Shown: piece after piece, positions 19,393-29,091 of the stretch
Layout of the letters: every line of letters starts with the position of its first letter
Numbering within the stretch: position 1 is the stretch's first letter
Source: Mycolicibacterium pyrenivorans
GTDB taxonomy: Bacteria; Actinomycetota; Actinomycetes; Mycobacteriales; Mycobacteriaceae
Direction: 5' to 3'
DNA length: 64,000 nucleotides
Assembly (NCBI RefSeq): GCF_025821625.1
Contig: NZ_JACKSH010000151.1
Location: 63,227-127,226, forward strand
Notes under the pieces: generated by a model
Told to the model about the DNA's origin: nothing
Database searches by the model: none
Seen by the model: only the letters and a program-made list of their open reading frames with translations
Translations under genes and position numbers: made by a program

Positions 19393-20535
19393 GTGAACCG
19401 CGTCGGTCTTTCCCCGCTGGCCTGGCTCGACGAGGTCGAGACGCAGCGCCGCGCGGGCGGGCTGCGACGTTCGCTGCGGGCCCGTCCTCCGGTCGGCGCC
19501 GAGTTGGACCTGGCGTCCAACGACTACCTGGGGTTGTCGCAGCACCCGCGGGTGCTCGACGGCGGTGTGGCCGCACTGCGCACGTGGGGTGCCGGTTCGA
19601 CCGGCTCACGCCTGGTCACGGGCAACACCGAGTTGCACGAGGCGTTCGAGGACGATCTGGCCGAGTTCGTCGGCGCGGCGTCGGCGCTGGTCTTCTCGTC
19701 GGGGTATACCGCCAATCTCGGTGCGGTGGTGGCGTTGTCGGGGCCCGGTTCACTGCTGGTATCGGACGCCTTCACGCATGCGTCCCTGGTCGACGCGTGC
19801 CGGTTGTCCCGGGCGCGGGTGGTCGTGACGCCGCACTCCGACGTCTCCGCCGTCGCGACGGCACTGGCCGGACGGGCCGAGGATCGCGCCGTGGTGGTGA
19901 CGGACTCGGTGTTCTCCGCCGACGGCGACCTGGCACCGCTGCGGGCGCTGCACGACGTGTGCCGCAGGCACGGCGCGCTGCTCATCGTCGACGAGGCTCA
20001 CGGGCTGGGGGTCCGTGGCAGCGGCGGCAGGGGACTCCTGCACGAAGTGGGCCTGGCCGGCGCGCCGGACGTGGTGATGACGACGACATTGTCGAAGGCA
20101 CTGGGCAGCCAGGGCGGGGTGGTTCTCGGCCCGGCGGCGGTTCGCGCCCACCTGATCGATGCGGCACGGCCGTTCATCTTCGACACCGGTCTGGCACCCG
20201 CCGCGGTCGGGGCAGCGCAGGCCGCGCTCGGCGTGCTCATCGACGAGCCTTGGCGAGCCCAGCGGGTGCTCGACCACGCCGCGACGCTGGCGACGCTGTG
20301 TGACGTCGCCGAGGTTCCGCCCTCGGCGGTGGTGTCGGTGATCCTCGGTGAGCCGGAGGTCGCGCTGGCCGCCGCCGCAGCCTGCCTGGAGCGCGGGGTG
20401 CGGGTCGGGTGCTTCCGGCCGCCCACGGTGCCCGCCGGTACGTCGCGGCTGCGGCTGACCGCCCGGGCGTCGCTGACCGACGAGGAGATGGCGCTGGCGC
20501 GCGAGGTGCTCACCGACGTGCTGTCCCCGGCGTGA
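19393..20535 (+). CDS. bioF: 8-amino-7-oxononanoate synthase BioF
   Basis: 380 aa from GTG 19393, with AGAGGAG 7 nt upstream. It condenses pimeloyl thioester with alanine to KAPA. It is an alpha-oxoamine synthase fold with [34 protein letters not shown] and the PLP lysine Lys235 in [13 protein letters not shown]. It overlaps bioD by GTGA. The upstream repeat array also reads as an N-terminal extension in another frame; that is not used. Confidence 0.94.
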   Translation: MNRVGLSPLAWLDEVETQRRAGGLRRSLRARPPVGAELDLASNDYLGLSQHPRVLDGGVAALRTWGAGSTGSRLVTGNTELHEAFEDDLAEFVGAASALVFSSGYTANLGAVVALSGPGSLLVSDAFTHASLVDACRLSRARVVVTPHSDVSAVATALAGRAEDRAVVVTDSVFSADGDLAPLRALHDVCRRHGALLIVDEAHGLGVRGSGGRGLLHEVGLAGAPDVVMTTTLSKALGSQGGVVLGPAAVRAHLIDAARPFIFDTGLAPAAVGAAQAALGVLIDEPWRAQRVLDHAATLATLCDVAEVPPSAVVSVILGEPEVALAAAAACLERGVRVGCFRPPTVPAGTSRLRLTARASLTDEEMALAREVLTDVLSPA

Positions 20536-21212
20536 GCGTCCTGGTCGTCACCGGGACCGGCACGGGCGTCGGCAAGACCGTCGCCACCGCGGCCCTGGCC
20601 TGCCACGCCAGGTCGGCGGGGATCGACGTCGCGGCGTGCAAGCCGGTGCAGACGGGCACCCGGGACGGCGACGACGATCTCGCCGAAGTGGCTCGCCTTT
20701 CCGGCGTGCACGAACTGCATTCCTTGGCAAGGTTTCCCGAGCCGCTCGCGCCGTCGGCGGCCGCCGAGCGGGTGGGAGCACAGTTGCCGACGAGGGCGGC
20801 GTTCCTCGAGTTGGTGGCCGCGGTGGACCGGCCGGGCAGGCTCACCCTCGTCGAAGGAGCAGGTGGTCTGCTGGTCGAGATCGGTGCCGACGGCGTCACG
20901 CTGCGTGACATCGCCGGGGATCTCGGCGCGCCGGTGCTCACCGTGGTCACGGCAGGCCTCGGCACGCTGAACCACACCGCGCTGACGCTGGAGGCGCTGG
21001 CGGGCCGACGGATTCGCAGCGCCGGCCTGGTCATCGGCGCGTGGCCGGCCGAGCCGGGAGTGGCCGAGGCGGGGAATCGCGAGGCGTTGGCCCGCTTGGC
21101 GCCCGTTCGCGCGGTTCTGCCCGCATTGGCAGGGTCGCTGTCGGTGGAGATGTTCGAGTCGATGAGCGCCGGCGCGTTCGAGCGATCGTGGGTCGAAAGC
21201 CTCGTCGGTTGA
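20532..21212 (+). CDS. bioD: ATP-dependent dethiobiotin synthetase BioD
   Basis: 226 aa from GTG 20532, overlapping the bioF stop (GTGA). It closes the ureido ring of DAPA with CO2 and ATP. The P-loop GTGTGVGKT (residues 8-16) and the substrate segment ACKPVQTG are clear, as is [10 protein letters not shown]. The open frame upstream lies inside bioF and is not coding. It shares one base with the following 2H phosphoesterase gene, so bioF-bioD-2H gene form one operon. Confidence 0.93.
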   Translation: MSVLVVTGTGTGVGKTVATAALACHARSAGIDVAACKPVQTGTRDGDDDLAEVARLSGVHELHSLARFPEPLAPSAAAERVGAQLPTRAAFLELVAAVDRPGRLTLVEGAGGLLVEIGADGVTLRDIAGDLGAPVLTVVTAGLGTLNHTALTLEALAGRRIRSAGLVIGAWPAEPGVAEAGNREALARLAPVRAVLPALAGSLSVEMFESMSAGAFERSWVESLVG

Positions 21213-21733
21213 TGGTCCACTCCGTCGAGTTGCTGTTCGACGCCGAGACCGAGGCGGCGGTGCGCGGGATGTGGGACGCCCTGACGGCCGCGGGTGTGCG
21301 CAGCCAGGCCGCCCACACCTCGCCCAGCAATCGCCCCCACGTCACGCTCACCGTCGCCGAACGGATGGACGACGCCGTGACCGGCGCGCTGGCGCCGGTG
21401 CCGGCGCGGTTGCCGCTGGACTGCCGGATCGGCGCACCGATGGTGTTCGGCGGCCGCTCCGTCACGCTGGTTCGCCTGGTGGTGCCGACGGTCGAGTTGC
21501 TGTCGCTTCACGCCGAAGTGCACCGGATCTGCCTGGCGCACATGCCGGACGGTCCGCTTGCGCATGCCGAACCGGGTGGGTGGACACCGCACGTCACGTT
21601 GGCGCGGCGACTGGCGCCCGATCAGCTGCCGCAGGCGCTGGGGTCACGATCGGTCGTTCGGGAGGTTCGTGGTCGCATCACGGGGCTGCGGCACTGGGAT
21701 GGCAACGCGCAGGTCGTGCACCCGGTCGGCTGA
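21212..21733 (+). CDS. 2'-5' RNA ligase / 2H phosphoesterase family protein
   Basis: 173 aa from ATG 21212, overlapping the bioD stop by one base (TGATG). It carries two HxT motifs, HVTLTV near residue 43 and HVTLAR near residue 130, the paired catalytic motifs of the 2H phosphoesterase superfamily (LigT/CPDase). It matches the position of Rv1571. Members act on 2'-5' or cyclic phosphodiesters in RNA or nucleotides. Its conserved place behind bioD is unexplained and the substrate is unknown. Confidence 0.8.
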   Translation: MVHSVELLFDAETEAAVRGMWDALTAAGVRSQAAHTSPSNRPHVTLTVAERMDDAVTGALAPVPARLPLDCRIGAPMVFGGRSVTLVRLVVPTVELLSLHAEVHRICLAHMPDGPLAHAEPGGWTPHVTLARRLAPDQLPQALGSRSVVREVRGRITGLRHWDGNAQVVHPVG

Positions 21734-21737
21734 CCGC

Positions 21738-22310
21738 TCAGGCGTCGGCGCGACTGTGTGCGGCGATCCCGTCGACGAGCAGTTGCAGCCCGAAGGAGAA
21801 TCGTGCGCTGGGGTTCTCGGTCCACACGCTCTGCACCACGTCGGCGCCTGCCGCATCCCACTGCATCCGCGACTGCTCGTCTGCGGTGAAGCCGAGCACG
21901 TAATACACGACGGTGCGGGCGGCCAGGTCGGCGTTGGCGGGTGCAACGCCCGCGTCGGTGGCCGCGGCGCTCAGCTGGGCCAGCACGGCGCTCATTGCCT
22001 CCGACTGCCCTGAGGCGAAGCTGGCCGATACCAGTTCGGCGCCGTCGGTGTGTGACAGCAGGGCCTCGCGCAACCGCGCGCAGTTGCCCACGATCCGGGC
22101 GCGCCAGTCACCCTCGGCAGTGCCGACTGGCTGCAGTATCCGGTCGGCGACGGCGCCGAGCAGCTGTTGTTTGTTGGCGAAATGCCAGTACAGGGCGCCG
22201 GGAGTGACGTCGAGCTCGCGGGCGAGGCGGCGCATCGACAGGTCGGCGATTCCGTACTCGTCCAGCAGTGAGGTGGCCGCCTCGACCACGTCGCGTTTGT
22301 GGAGCTGCAC
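21738..22310 (-). CDS. bioQ: TetR-family biotin regulator BioQ
   Basis: 190 aa from GTG 22310. The N-terminal TetR DNA-binding domain has the helix-turn-helix [19 protein letters not shown], followed by a TetR_C-type helical domain. It is divergent from bioB, and the 13-bp palindrome TGAACGGTGTTCA lies between them, repeated before bioF. This is the context described for BioQ in M. smegmatis, which represses biotin synthesis genes. A -10 TAGGGT sits 6 nt before the GTG, so the mRNA is probably leaderless and autoregulated through the shared operator. Confidence 0.87.
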   Translation of the reverse strand: MQLHKRDVVEAATSLLDEYGIADLSMRRLARELDVTPGALYWHFANKQQLLGAVADRILQPVGTAEGDWRARIVGNCARLREALLSHTDGAELVSASFASGQSEAMSAVLAQLSAAATDAGVAPANADLAARTVVYYVLGFTADEQSRMQWDAAGADVVQSVWTENPSARFSFGLQLLVDGIAAHSRADA

Positions 22311-22338
22311 GGCAGTACCCTAACCTGAACGGTGTTCA
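22297..22338 (+). promoter_or_regulatory. bioB promoter with BioQ operator
   Basis: A -35-like TTGTGG (22297-22302), an 18-nt spacer and the -10 TAACCT (22321-22326) are followed by the palindrome TGAACGGTGTTCA (22326-22338), overlapping the expected start site. The -35 lies inside the first codons of divergent bioQ. Confidence 0.75.
22317..22322 (-). promoter_or_regulatory. -10 element of bioQ (leaderless)
   Basis: On the minus strand TAGGGT is followed by 6 nt and GTG 22310. The BioQ palindrome lies just upstream, so one operator can block both directions. Confidence 0.6.
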
Positions 22339-22381
22339 ATTGTCGGTACCACCGACGTGTTCAATTGTCGGTACCACCGAC
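22332..22381 (+). repeat. Tandem 25-nt hairpin repeats in the bioB leader
   Basis: There are two full identical units (22332-22356 and 22357-22381) and a third start GTGTTCAAG (22382-22390). Each contains the half-site GTTCA and a hairpin GTCGGT-ACC-ACCGAC. The period and the stem arms equal those before bioF, but the loop differs, so the stem looks conserved over the loop. Confidence 0.85.
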
Positions 22382-22408
22382 GTGTTCAAGCCACGAGGAG
22401 ACATACGG

Positions 22409-23404
22409 GTGAGCGACATTCTGGCGGTGGCACGCGAGCAGGTGCTCGAGCGGGGCGAGGGCCTCGACCAGGACCAGACCCTGCAGGTGCTGCAGCTGCC
22501 GGACGACCGCCTCGACGACCTGCTCGCGCTGGCGCACGAGGTGCGGATGGCGTGGTGCGGTCCCGACGTCGAGGTCGAGGGCATCATCAGCCTAAAGACC
22601 GGCGGCTGCCCCGAGGACTGCCACTTCTGTTCGCAGTCAGGGCTTTTCGCCTCCCCGGTGCGCAGCGCATGGCTGGACATCCCCAGCCTGGTGGAAGCGG
22701 CCAAGCAGACGGCCAAGACCGGGGCGACCGAGTTCTGCATCGTCGCCGCGGTCCGTGGCCCCGACGAGCGACTGCTCTCCCAGGTGGCAGCGGGCATCGA
22801 GGCGATCCGCAACGAGGTCGACATCCAGATCGCCTGTTCGCTGGGCATGCTCACCTCCGATCAGGTCGAGCGGCTGTCCGCGATGGGCGTGCACCGCTAC
22901 AACCACAACCTCGAGACCGCCCGCTCGTTCTTCACCAACGTCGTGACCACGCACTCATGGGAAGAGCGTTGGGGCACACTGCAAATGGTTCGCGAGGCGG
23001 GCATGGAGGTGTGCTGCGGCGGCATCCTCGGCATGGGTGAGACGCTCGAGCAGCGCGCCGAGTTCGCCGCCAACCTCGCCGAGCTGGACCCGCACGAGGT
23101 GCCGCTGAACTTCCTCAACCCGCGCCCGGGCACCCCGTTCGGTGACCTCGACGTGCTGCCTGCCACCGAGGCGCTCAAGGCGGTGGCGGCGTTCCGCCTG
23201 GCACTGCCGCGCACCATGCTGCGCTTCGCCGGTGGCCGCGAGATCACGCTGGGCGACCTCGGTGCCAAGAAGGGCATCCTGGGCGGCATCAACGCCGTCA
23301 TCGTCGGCAACTACCTGACCACGTTGGGACGGCCCGCCGAGGCGGACCTCGAGCTGCTCGACGATCTGCAGATGCCGATCAAGGCGCTCAACGCCAGCCT
23401 GTAG
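22409..23404 (+). CDS. bioB: Biotin synthase BioB (radical SAM)
   Basis: 331 aa from GTG 22409, with GAGGAG 8 nt upstream. It inserts sulfur into dethiobiotin. The radical-SAM motif is C67-x3-C71-x2-C74 in [10 protein letters not shown]. Conserved segments include [22 protein letters not shown] and the C-terminal [11 protein letters not shown]. It is expressed from the BioQ-controlled promoter through the hairpin-repeat leader. The next gene is a BsaP-like protein. Confidence 0.96.
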   Translation: MSDILAVAREQVLERGEGLDQDQTLQVLQLPDDRLDDLLALAHEVRMAWCGPDVEVEGIISLKTGGCPEDCHFCSQSGLFASPVRSAWLDIPSLVEAAKQTAKTGATEFCIVAAVRGPDERLLSQVAAGIEAIRNEVDIQIACSLGMLTSDQVERLSAMGVHRYNHNLETARSFFTNVVTTHSWEERWGTLQMVREAGMEVCCGGILGMGETLEQRAEFAANLAELDPHEVPLNFLNPRPGTPFGDLDVLPATEALKAVAAFRLALPRTMLRFAGGREITLGDLGAKKGILGGINAVIVGNYLTTLGRPAEADLELLDDLQMPIKALNASL

Positions 23405-23432
23405 ACAGGTGGTGATGGTCGTAAAGAGATTG

Positions 23433-23687
23433 ATGGTCAACGACGGCACGGACGTGTCGCACGAGTCGGGCCTCCCCGTGCCGGTCGGCGCGGGGGTCTT
23501 CAACGTGTACACGGGCGCGGCCGCGGGCAGCACCGTCCCGACCGCGGCCCAGTTGGGGCTCGAACCGCCCCGATTCTGCGCCGCATGCGGCCGCCGGATG
23601 ATCGTGCAGGTCCGCCCGGATGGCTGGTGGGCGAAATGCTCGCGGCACGGGCTGGTCGACTCCAAGGACCTGGAGCTGTACCGATGA
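23433..23687 (+). CDS. bsaP: Biotin synthase auxiliary protein-like (BsaP-like)
   Basis: 84 aa from ATG 23433, chosen because AAAGAG lies just upstream; GTG 23409 or ATG 23415 would give up to 92 aa. A putative metal or Fe-S site is formed by CAACGRR and a later KCSRHG, three Cys in the last third. It directly follows bioB and matches the position of Rv1590. A small partner protein in this position has been reported as required for mycobacterial BioB activity (BsaP). The function is inferred from position and cysteines. It overlaps the next gene by ATGA. Confidence 0.7.
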   Translation: MVNDGTDVSHESGLPVPVGAGVFNVYTGAAAGSTVPTAAQLGLEPPRFCAACGRRMIVQVRPDGWWAKCSRHGLVDSKDLELYR

Positions 23688-24340
23688 GCCTGCCGGGCGA
23701 ACAGCCGCGGGTTTCGCGGGTGCGGGCCGCGCTGACCGTCGTCGTCGGTCTGGCGGTGTCGGGTGCCGTCGTCGGAGCGCTGTGGGCGTGGTTGGCGCCG
23801 CCGGTTCGCGGGGTGGTCGCGTTGACGCGCGGCGGTGACCGGATCAGGGCGTACCTGGGCAACGAGTCGGATCACTGGTTCACGTCCGCGTTCCTGGTGG
23901 TCGGCATGCTCGCTGCGATGGCGGTCGTCGCGGCGGTTCTGGTGTGGCAGTGGCGTGCGCACCGCGGGCCGGTGATGGTGGCGGCGCTCGCGGTCGGCGG
24001 CACCGCCGCCGGGGCTGTCGCCGCAGGAGTCGGAGCGCTGGTCGCACGGTGGCGCTACGGGGTCATCGACGTGGCAGCGGCGCCGGTCTCGGAAGCGCAG
24101 CGGGTGCACTACGTAGTCGAGGCGCCCGCCGTGTTCTTCGGCCACTCGCCACTGCAGATCGCCGCCACGGTGCTGCTTCCCGCGGCGGTCGCGGCGCTGG
24201 TGTACCTGCTGGCCGTCACCGCGACCCCCCGTGACGATCTCTGCGCCTGGCCGCCGGTCGAGTACCCCGGGCCGACTACTGGTCGAACTCAGACAGTGGC
24301 TGACGTTCCACCCGTCGCCCCGTCATCACCTTTGCCGTGA
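23684..24340 (+). CDS. DUF2567-type membrane protein (Rv1591-like)
   Basis: 218 aa from ATG 23684, overlapping the BsaP-like stop (ATGA). There are four hydrophobic segments, about residues 18-38, 65-88, 96-118 and 165-185, and a Pro-rich cytoplasmic C-terminus. The family is recognised by position and overall pattern only; its function is unknown. Its last 65 nt overlap the 3' end of the convergent lipase gene. Confidence 0.7.
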   Translation: MSLPGEQPRVSRVRAALTVVVGLAVSGAVVGALWAWLAPPVRGVVALTRGGDRIRAYLGNESDHWFTSAFLVVGMLAAMAVVAAVLVWQWRAHRGPVMVAALAVGGTAAGAVAAGVGALVARWRYGVIDVAAAPVSEAQRVHYVVEAPAVFFGHSPLQIAATVLLPAAVAALVYLLAVTATPRDDLCAWPPVEYPGPTTGRTQTVADVPPVAPSSPLP

Positions 24341-25628
24341 TCACGGCCAGGGTCAGCATGCCCCGGTAGGTCGACGGGTTGAGCAGCGTCGGCCACTTGG
24401 TCCGCGCGATGTGGGCGCGCAGCGGCCGCCCGGCGAACCGGTCCCGCAGCCAGCGCAGTGTCATCGGCGCCGACATCGGGTGCAGCAGCAGATGCTCGCT
24501 GAACATGTCGCGGTGGTAGGTGACGCTGGCGCCGGCGTTGGTGTAGGTCTCGGTCAGTTCGTCGATGTCGTCGACGGAGATGATCCGGTCGTGCACGGCC
24601 TGCACGATGAGGACCGGCGCCGTCGGCGCGCAGGTGCCGAGCTTGATGCTGTCGAAGACGTGCTGCACCTCGGGGGTCAGCAGGATCTCCTCGAGCGGCC
24701 GGTCGATCAGGTGGGCCATGTCCTTGCCCGCGAGGCGCAGCATCGCGTGCGCGGTCGTCATCTTCTCGATGCGGGCGAGCATCGCCTTGCCCTCGTCGGT
24801 GGCGTGCTCGGAGATGATGCGATCCAGATCCGGGTAGATGTGTGTCAGAGCGGCCACCACCATCGCAGGCAGGCCCGAGTAGACGCTGCCGTTGAGGCGC
24901 TTGAAGGCGTGGCCGAGGTCGCCGACGGGGGAGCCGAGCACCGCGCCGACGAGCTTGAGTTCCGGCGCGTAGGCGCCCTGGACCTCGGCCGCCCAGGCCG
25001 AGGCCAGCCCACCGCCGGAGTAGCCCCACAGGCCGACGGGCGACTCCGGGCTCAGGCCGAGCGGGTCGTGGTTGATCGCGGCGCGAACCCCGTCGAGGAC
25101 GTGGTAGCCGGGTTCAAGGGGGGCGCCCCACATGCCGGCGGTGCCCTCGTGATCGGGAACCGAGACCGCCCAGCCCTCGGCCAGCGCGGCAGCGACGAGC
25201 AGGAACTCGAACTGCGCGACGGCGCCGACGGCTTTGGCGCCCCGCCGCAGCGCGTAGGACGGGAAGCACCGTCCGGCCACGGCGTCGATCGCGCACTGGT
25301 AGGAGACGACCGGCAGTGGTCCGGAGGAGGCCTTCTCGGTGGGGACCACCACGGTGGTGACGGTGGCCTGCGGCTCGCCGTTGAGATCGGTGGTGCGGTA
25401 GAGCAGCTGGGTTGCGTTGAATTTCTGCGGGATCACCCCGAGGAACGCCAGTTCGACCTCGCGGGAGCGCAGCACCGTGCCGGGAAGCGCGTGTTCGTAG
25501 CCGGCGGGAGGCTTGTAGAAGGAGTCGTAGGCGGGAACGACCGGGCGTGCCTTGGGTCGGAGGGGCTCGTGCGGAGCCTGGCCGATCCACTGGGGTCCGG
25601 TCGACCGCGCCACGCTGCCAAGGTCCAT
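24276..25628 (-). CDS. Secretory-lipase-type alpha/beta hydrolase (Rv1592c-like)
   Basis: 450 aa from ATG 25628; the -10 TAACTT lies 7 nt upstream, arguing against the TTG three codons earlier. The nucleophile elbow GYSGGG (in [14 protein letters not shown]) lies near residue 185, with later Asp and His candidates in [11 protein letters not shown] and [11 protein letters not shown]. It belongs to the LIP family of secretory lipases, but no clear signal peptide is visible. The substrate is probably an acylglycerol or another ester. Its 3' end overlaps the convergent DUF2567 gene by 65 nt. Confidence 0.82.
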   Translation of the reverse strand: MDLGSVARSTGPQWIGQAPHEPLRPKARPVVPAYDSFYKPPAGYEHALPGTVLRSREVELAFLGVIPQKFNATQLLYRTTDLNGEPQATVTTVVVPTEKASSGPLPVVSYQCAIDAVAGRCFPSYALRRGAKAVGAVAQFEFLLVAAALAEGWAVSVPDHEGTAGMWGAPLEPGYHVLDGVRAAINHDPLGLSPESPVGLWGYSGGGLASAWAAEVQGAYAPELKLVGAVLGSPVGDLGHAFKRLNGSVYSGLPAMVVAALTHIYPDLDRIISEHATDEGKAMLARIEKMTTAHAMLRLAGKDMAHLIDRPLEEILLTPEVQHVFDSIKLGTCAPTAPVLIVQAVHDRIISVDDIDELTETYTNAGASVTYHRDMFSEHLLLHPMSAPMTLRWLRDRFAGRPLRAHIARTKWPTLLNPSTYRGMLTLAVITAKVMTGRRVERQPLSEFDQ

Positions 25629-25635
25629 CCAGGCC

Positions 25636-25658
25636 AAGTTACTTAAGAATGCGTTAAG
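25636..25658 (-). promoter_or_regulatory. Lipase promoter: -10 and adjacent inverted repeat
   Basis: On the minus strand TAACTT (25641-25636) lies 7 nt before ATG 25628. Immediately upstream is CTTAA-n7-TTAAG (25642-25658), placed in the -10/-35 spacer where an operator would act. Confidence 0.45.
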
Positions 25659-25670
25659 AAGCCAGCCGAC

Positions 25671-26375
25671 TCACCCTGGCGGACGCAACGCGGCGAATTC
25701 GTCGGTGACCCGGTAACGCGAATCGGTGAACCGGTACAGGGCGGCCGGGCGGCCCCCGCTGCGGCCCGACCGCGCGGTGGTGCCGGTCCTGGTGATCACG
25801 TGGCGGCGCTCGAGCACCCGCTGCAGGTTGGTGGCGTCGACGGGGTGCCCCAGCGCCGCGCTGTAGATGTCGCGCAACGTGGAGAGTGCGAATTCGTCTG
25901 GTGCCAAGGCGAATCCGATGTTGGTGTAGGACAGCTTGGCGACCAGGCGGTTGCGGGCGTGCTCGACCATCGGGCCGTGGTCGAAGGCCATCGGCGGAAG
26001 GTCGCTGACCGGGTGCCAGCGGGTGTCCGACGGCAACTCCGGGGTGGCGGGGGAGGGCACCAGCCCCAGGAACGTCGACGCGATCGTGCGCGGGCCGGGC
26101 ACGCGTTGCGGGTCGGAGAACACGGCGAGCTGCTCGAGGTGGGCGAGCTCACGCAGGTCGACCTTCTCGGCGAGCTGGCGGCGCACCGAGCTCGTCATGT
26201 CCTCGTCGCCACCCAGGTGGCCGCCGGGCAGCGACCACTTTCCGCGCTCCGGGCTGAGTGCGCGTTGCCACAACAGCACGTGAAGTGCGGGTTTACGGCC
26301 GGTGGCCGGCGGCTCGCTCTGGCGTACCTGGAACACCGCGGCCAGCACTTCGTGGTCAGTGCTAATATGAACCAT
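25671..26375 (-). CDS. nrtR: NrtR-type NUDIX-related transcriptional regulator of NAD synthesis
   Basis: 234 aa. A NUDIX-like domain (about 1-140) is followed by a winged-helix region (about 150-230, with FTDSRYRVTDEF at the end). The NUDIX box is degenerate: after GGHLGGDED the usual RExxEE becomes RQLAEK, so hydrolase activity is probably lost, as expected for a sensor of ADP-ribose-type NAD metabolites. It is divergent from nadABC with a perfect palindrome directly before its ATG. It is probably the NAD biosynthesis repressor; it occupies the Rv1593c position. Confidence 0.82.
   Translation of the reverse strand: MVHISTDHEVLAAVFQVRQSEPPATGRKPALHVLLWQRALSPERGKWSLPGGHLGGDEDMTSSVRRQLAEKVDLRELAHLEQLAVFSDPQRVPGPRTIASTFLGLVPSPATPELPSDTRWHPVSDLPPMAFDHGPMVEHARNRLVAKLSYTNIGFALAPDEFALSTLRDIYSAALGHPVDATNLQRVLERRHVITRTGTTARSGRSGGRPAALYRFTDSRYRVTDEFAALRPPG
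26363..26368 (+). promoter_or_regulatory. -10 element of the nadABC operon
   Basis: TAATAT would start transcription near 26375, placing the 23-nt palindrome at about +1 to +23, a repressing position. Confidence 0.45.
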
Positions 26376-26398
26376 GTTTTCGATTGTAAGTCGAAAAC
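26376..26398. promoter_or_regulatory. NrtR operator palindrome with internal nrtR -10
   Basis: The perfect 8-nt arms GTTTTCGA and TCGAAAAC flank a 7-nt centre. On the minus strand TACAAT (26388-26383), inside the palindrome, is a -10 followed by 7 nt and ATG 26375, so nrtR should be leaderless and autoregulated. The same palindrome lies between the nadA -10 and its ribosome-binding site. Confidence 0.75.
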
Positions 26399-26422
26399 CT
26401 CGACCGAGTGAAGGAGGCGGCG

Positions 26423-27466
26423 ATGACGGTGCTGGATCAGATGCCCGCTAACCATCTGATGGACCGGATCGTCGATGGTCCGGGCGGGTTCTCCGGAGTC
26501 GACGGCGATGCGGAATGGGCCGCTGAGGTGCGCCGACTGCTGAAGCTCCGCGGCGCGACACTGCTGGCACACAACTACCAGCTGCCTGCCATCCAGGATG
26601 TCGCCGACCACGTCGGGGACTCGCTGGCGTTGTCGCGGCTTGCCGCCGACGCCCCCGAGGACACCATCGTGTTCGCCGGGGTGCACTTCATGGCCGAGAC
26701 CGCCAAGATCCTGTCGCCGGAGAAGACGGTGCTGATCCCCGACCAGCGGGCCGGCTGCTCGCTGGCCGACTCGATCAACGCCGACGAACTGCGCGCGTGG
26801 AAGGCCGAGCATCCCGGCGCCGTCGTGGTGTCCTACGTCAACACCACCGCCGCGGTGAAGGCGGAGACCGACATCTGCTGCACCTCGTCCAACGCCGTCG
26901 AGGTCGTGAACTCGATCCCCGAGGACCGCGAGGTCCTGTTCTGCCCGGACCAGTTCCTCGGCGCCCACGTCCGTCGGGTGACCGGCAGGAAGAACCTGCA
27001 CGTGTGGGCGGGCGAGTGCCACGTGCACGCCGGCATCAACGGCGACGAGCTCGCCGACCAGGCCCGCGCCCACCCCGACGCCGAACTGTTCGTCCATCCC
27101 GAATGCGGTTGCGCCACGTCGGCGCTCTACCTCGCCGGCGAGGGATCCTTCCCGGCGGATCGGGTCAAGATCCTGTCCACGGGCGGCATGCTCGACGCCG
27201 CCCGCGAGACCGGAGCCCGTCAGGTCCTGGTGGCCACCGAGGTCGGCATGCTGCACCAACTGCGCCGCGCGGCCCCCGACGTGGACTTCCGTGCGGTCAA
27301 CGACCGGGCGTCGTGCCGTTTCATGAAGATGATCACGCCCGCGGCGATGCTGCGCTGCCTGGTCGAAGGCGCCGACGAGGTCCACGTGGACCTGGAGACG
27401 GCCGCGAAGGCGCGCCTCAGCGTGCAACGGATGATCGAGATCGGGCAGCCCGGCGGCGGCGAATGA
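26423..27466 (+). CDS. nadA: Quinolinate synthase NadA ([4Fe-4S])
   Basis: 347 aa from ATG 26423, preceded by a strong AAGGAGG; ATG/GTG starts 5 codons upstream are less well placed. It condenses iminoaspartate (from NadB) with dihydroxyacetone phosphate to quinolinate. The conserved cysteines of the cluster lie in CCTSSN, HPECGCA and [24 protein letters not shown] is typical of the N-terminal domain. It overlaps nadB by ATGA. Confidence 0.95.
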   Translation: MTVLDQMPANHLMDRIVDGPGGFSGVDGDAEWAAEVRRLLKLRGATLLAHNYQLPAIQDVADHVGDSLALSRLAADAPEDTIVFAGVHFMAETAKILSPEKTVLIPDQRAGCSLADSINADELRAWKAEHPGAVVVSYVNTTAAVKAETDICCTSSNAVEVVNSIPEDREVLFCPDQFLGAHVRRVTGRKNLHVWAGECHVHAGINGDELADQARAHPDAELFVHPECGCATSALYLAGEGSFPADRVKILSTGGMLDAARETGARQVLVATEVGMLHQLRRAAPDVDFRAVNDRASCRFMKMITPAAMLRCLVEGADEVHVDLETAAKARLSVQRMIEIGQPGGGE

Positions 27467-29091
27467 ACGCACCCGCGTGCGGCGGCAGGAGCCCGTCCGC
27501 CGCCTGCGGCGGCAGGAGCCCGTCCTCCGCCTGCGGCGGCAGTGGCCTGTGGAGGCAACGCGCGGACGTCGTCGTCATCGGCACCGGCGTGGCCGGCCTC
27601 GCCGCCGCGCTGGCGGCCCACCGGCGTGGGCGCAAGGTCGTGCTGCTGAGCAAGGTCGGCGAGACCGCCACGTTCTACGCACAGGGCGGCATCGCCGTCG
27701 TCCTGCCTGACTCCTTCCACGACGACGGAGACTCGATCGACGCCCATGTCGCCGACACGCTGGCCGCAGGGGGCGGGCTCTGCGATCCGGACGCGGTCCG
27801 CTCGATCGTGGCCGACGGCTACCGTGCGGTGGCCGAACTGGTTGCCGACGGGGCACGTTTCGACGAGTCGGCACCCGGGCGGTGGGCCCTGACCCGGGAG
27901 GGCGGGCACACCCGGCGGCGCATCATCCACTCGGGCGGGGACGCCACCGGCGCCGAGGTGCAGCGCGCGCTGGATTCCGCGGCGGCCAACCTCGACATCC
28001 GGCGCAACCATGTCGCCCTGGAGTTGTTGGTGGAAGCGGGCGCCGTGACCGGCGTGCTGGTGCTCAGCGACGACGGCCCCGGCGTGATCCACGCGCCGTC
28101 GGTCATCCTCGCGACCGGCGGGCTCGGTCACCTCTACGAGGCCACCACCAACCCGGACGGATCGACCGGAGATGGTGTGGCGCTGGCGATGTGGGCCGGG
28201 CTACCGGTGGCCGACCTGGAGTTCGTCCAGTTCCACCCGACCATGCTCTTCGGCGGCCACAGCGGTGGCCGCCGCCCGCTGATCACCGAGGCGCTGCGTG
28301 GTGAAGGCGCCAAACTGGTTGATGCCCAAGGTGATCCCGTCACCGCCGGGGTGCATCCGATGGGCGACCTGGCGCCCCGCGACGTGGTTGCGGCCGCGGT
28401 CGAGGCTCGGCTGGCGGCGAGCGGAGAGCGGTGCGTGTATCTCGACGCACGCGAGATCACCGACTTCGCCTCGCGGTTCCCGACCGTCACGGCGGCCTGC
28501 CTGCGGGCGGGCATCGATCCCACGCGCCAACCCATCCCGGTGGTGCCCGGCGCCCACTACAGCTGCGGCGGTGTGCTGACGGATGTGCATGGGCGGACCG
28601 ACGTCGCAGGGCTTTTCGCGGCGGGGGAGGTGGCGCGGACCGGGATGCACGGCGCCAACCGGCTGGCCTCCAACAGCCTGCTCGAGGGACTCGTCGTCGG
28701 TCGGCGCGCGGGCGATGCGGCCGCCCGGCACGCCGAGACCGCGGGCCCGAGCGAGATCGTCACCCCGGCGCTGCCGGTGTGGCCCGCCGTGGCCCGCGCC
28801 GACCTGCAGCGTGCCATGACCCGGCACGCGTCGGTCGTGCGAAGCGGGGAGGGCCTGCGGCAACTGATCGACCAGCTCGACGCCGCAACCCCACGAGTCA
28901 TCAGGTCCCGCAACGATTTCGAAGATGCGGCACTGACCGCCGTCGCGGGTGCGGTGGCCGCCGCGGCCTCGGCCCGCACGGAATCGCGCGGCTGCCACCA
29001 CCGCTCGGACTTCCCCGACACCGACCCGGCACAGGCCTTCAGTAGCACGCGCGCTGGCGCAGGCATCACCCCGGCCGCGGTGAGTTGCTGA
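27463..29091 (+). CDS. nadB: L-aspartate oxidase NadB
   Basis: 542 aa. This flavoprotein oxidises L-aspartate to iminoaspartate. The FAD fold begins at [17 protein letters not shown] (about residue 35). [22 protein letters not shown] and [19 protein letters not shown] are typical. The N-terminus before the FAD motif is unusual: about 30 residues made of repeated CGGRSPS units from a 27-nt DNA repeat, and no alternative start exists after it. It overlaps nadA (ATGA) and nadC (TGATG). Confidence 0.94.
   Translation: MNAPACGGRSPSAACGGRSPSSACGGSGLWRQRADVVVIGTGVAGLAAALAAHRRGRKVVLLSKVGETATFYAQGGIAVVLPDSFHDDGDSIDAHVADTLAAGGGLCDPDAVRSIVADGYRAVAELVADGARFDESAPGRWALTREGGHTRRRIIHSGGDATGAEVQRALDSAAANLDIRRNHVALELLVEAGAVTGVLVLSDDGPGVIHAPSVILATGGLGHLYEATTNPDGSTGDGVALAMWAGLPVADLEFVQFHPTMLFGGHSGGRRPLITEALRGEGAKLVDAQGDPVTAGVHPMGDLAPRDVVAAAVEARLAASGERCVYLDAREITDFASRFPTVTAACLRAGIDPTRQPIPVVPGAHYSCGGVLTDVHGRTDVAGLFAAGEVARTGMHGANRLASNSLLEGLVVGRRAGDAAARHAETAGPSEIVTPALPVWPAVARADLQRAMTRHASVVRSGEGLRQLIDQLDAATPRVIRSRNDFEDAALTAVAGAVAAAASARTESRGCHHRSDFPDTDPAQAFSSTRAGAGITPAAVSC
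27478..27542 (+). repeat. 27-nt direct repeats in the 5' end of nadB
   Basis: Units start at 27478, 27505 and (partial) 27532, each beginning TGCGGCGGCAG, coding CGGRSPS-like peptides. GCGGCGG and CCGCCGC blocks inside the units can pair, so the mRNA just after the nadB start could fold strongly. Confidence 0.8.

Noticed and set aside
19284..20303. Repeat array read as protein (alternative long frame starting inside the bioF leader)
   Set aside because: The 25-nt period shifts frame with each unit, and the downstream part is out of frame with bioF.
19284..22390. 25-nt repeats as a CRISPR array or mobile repeat
   Set aside because: The units are directly adjacent with no spacers, and lie precisely between promoter and ribosome-binding site of bioF and bioB.
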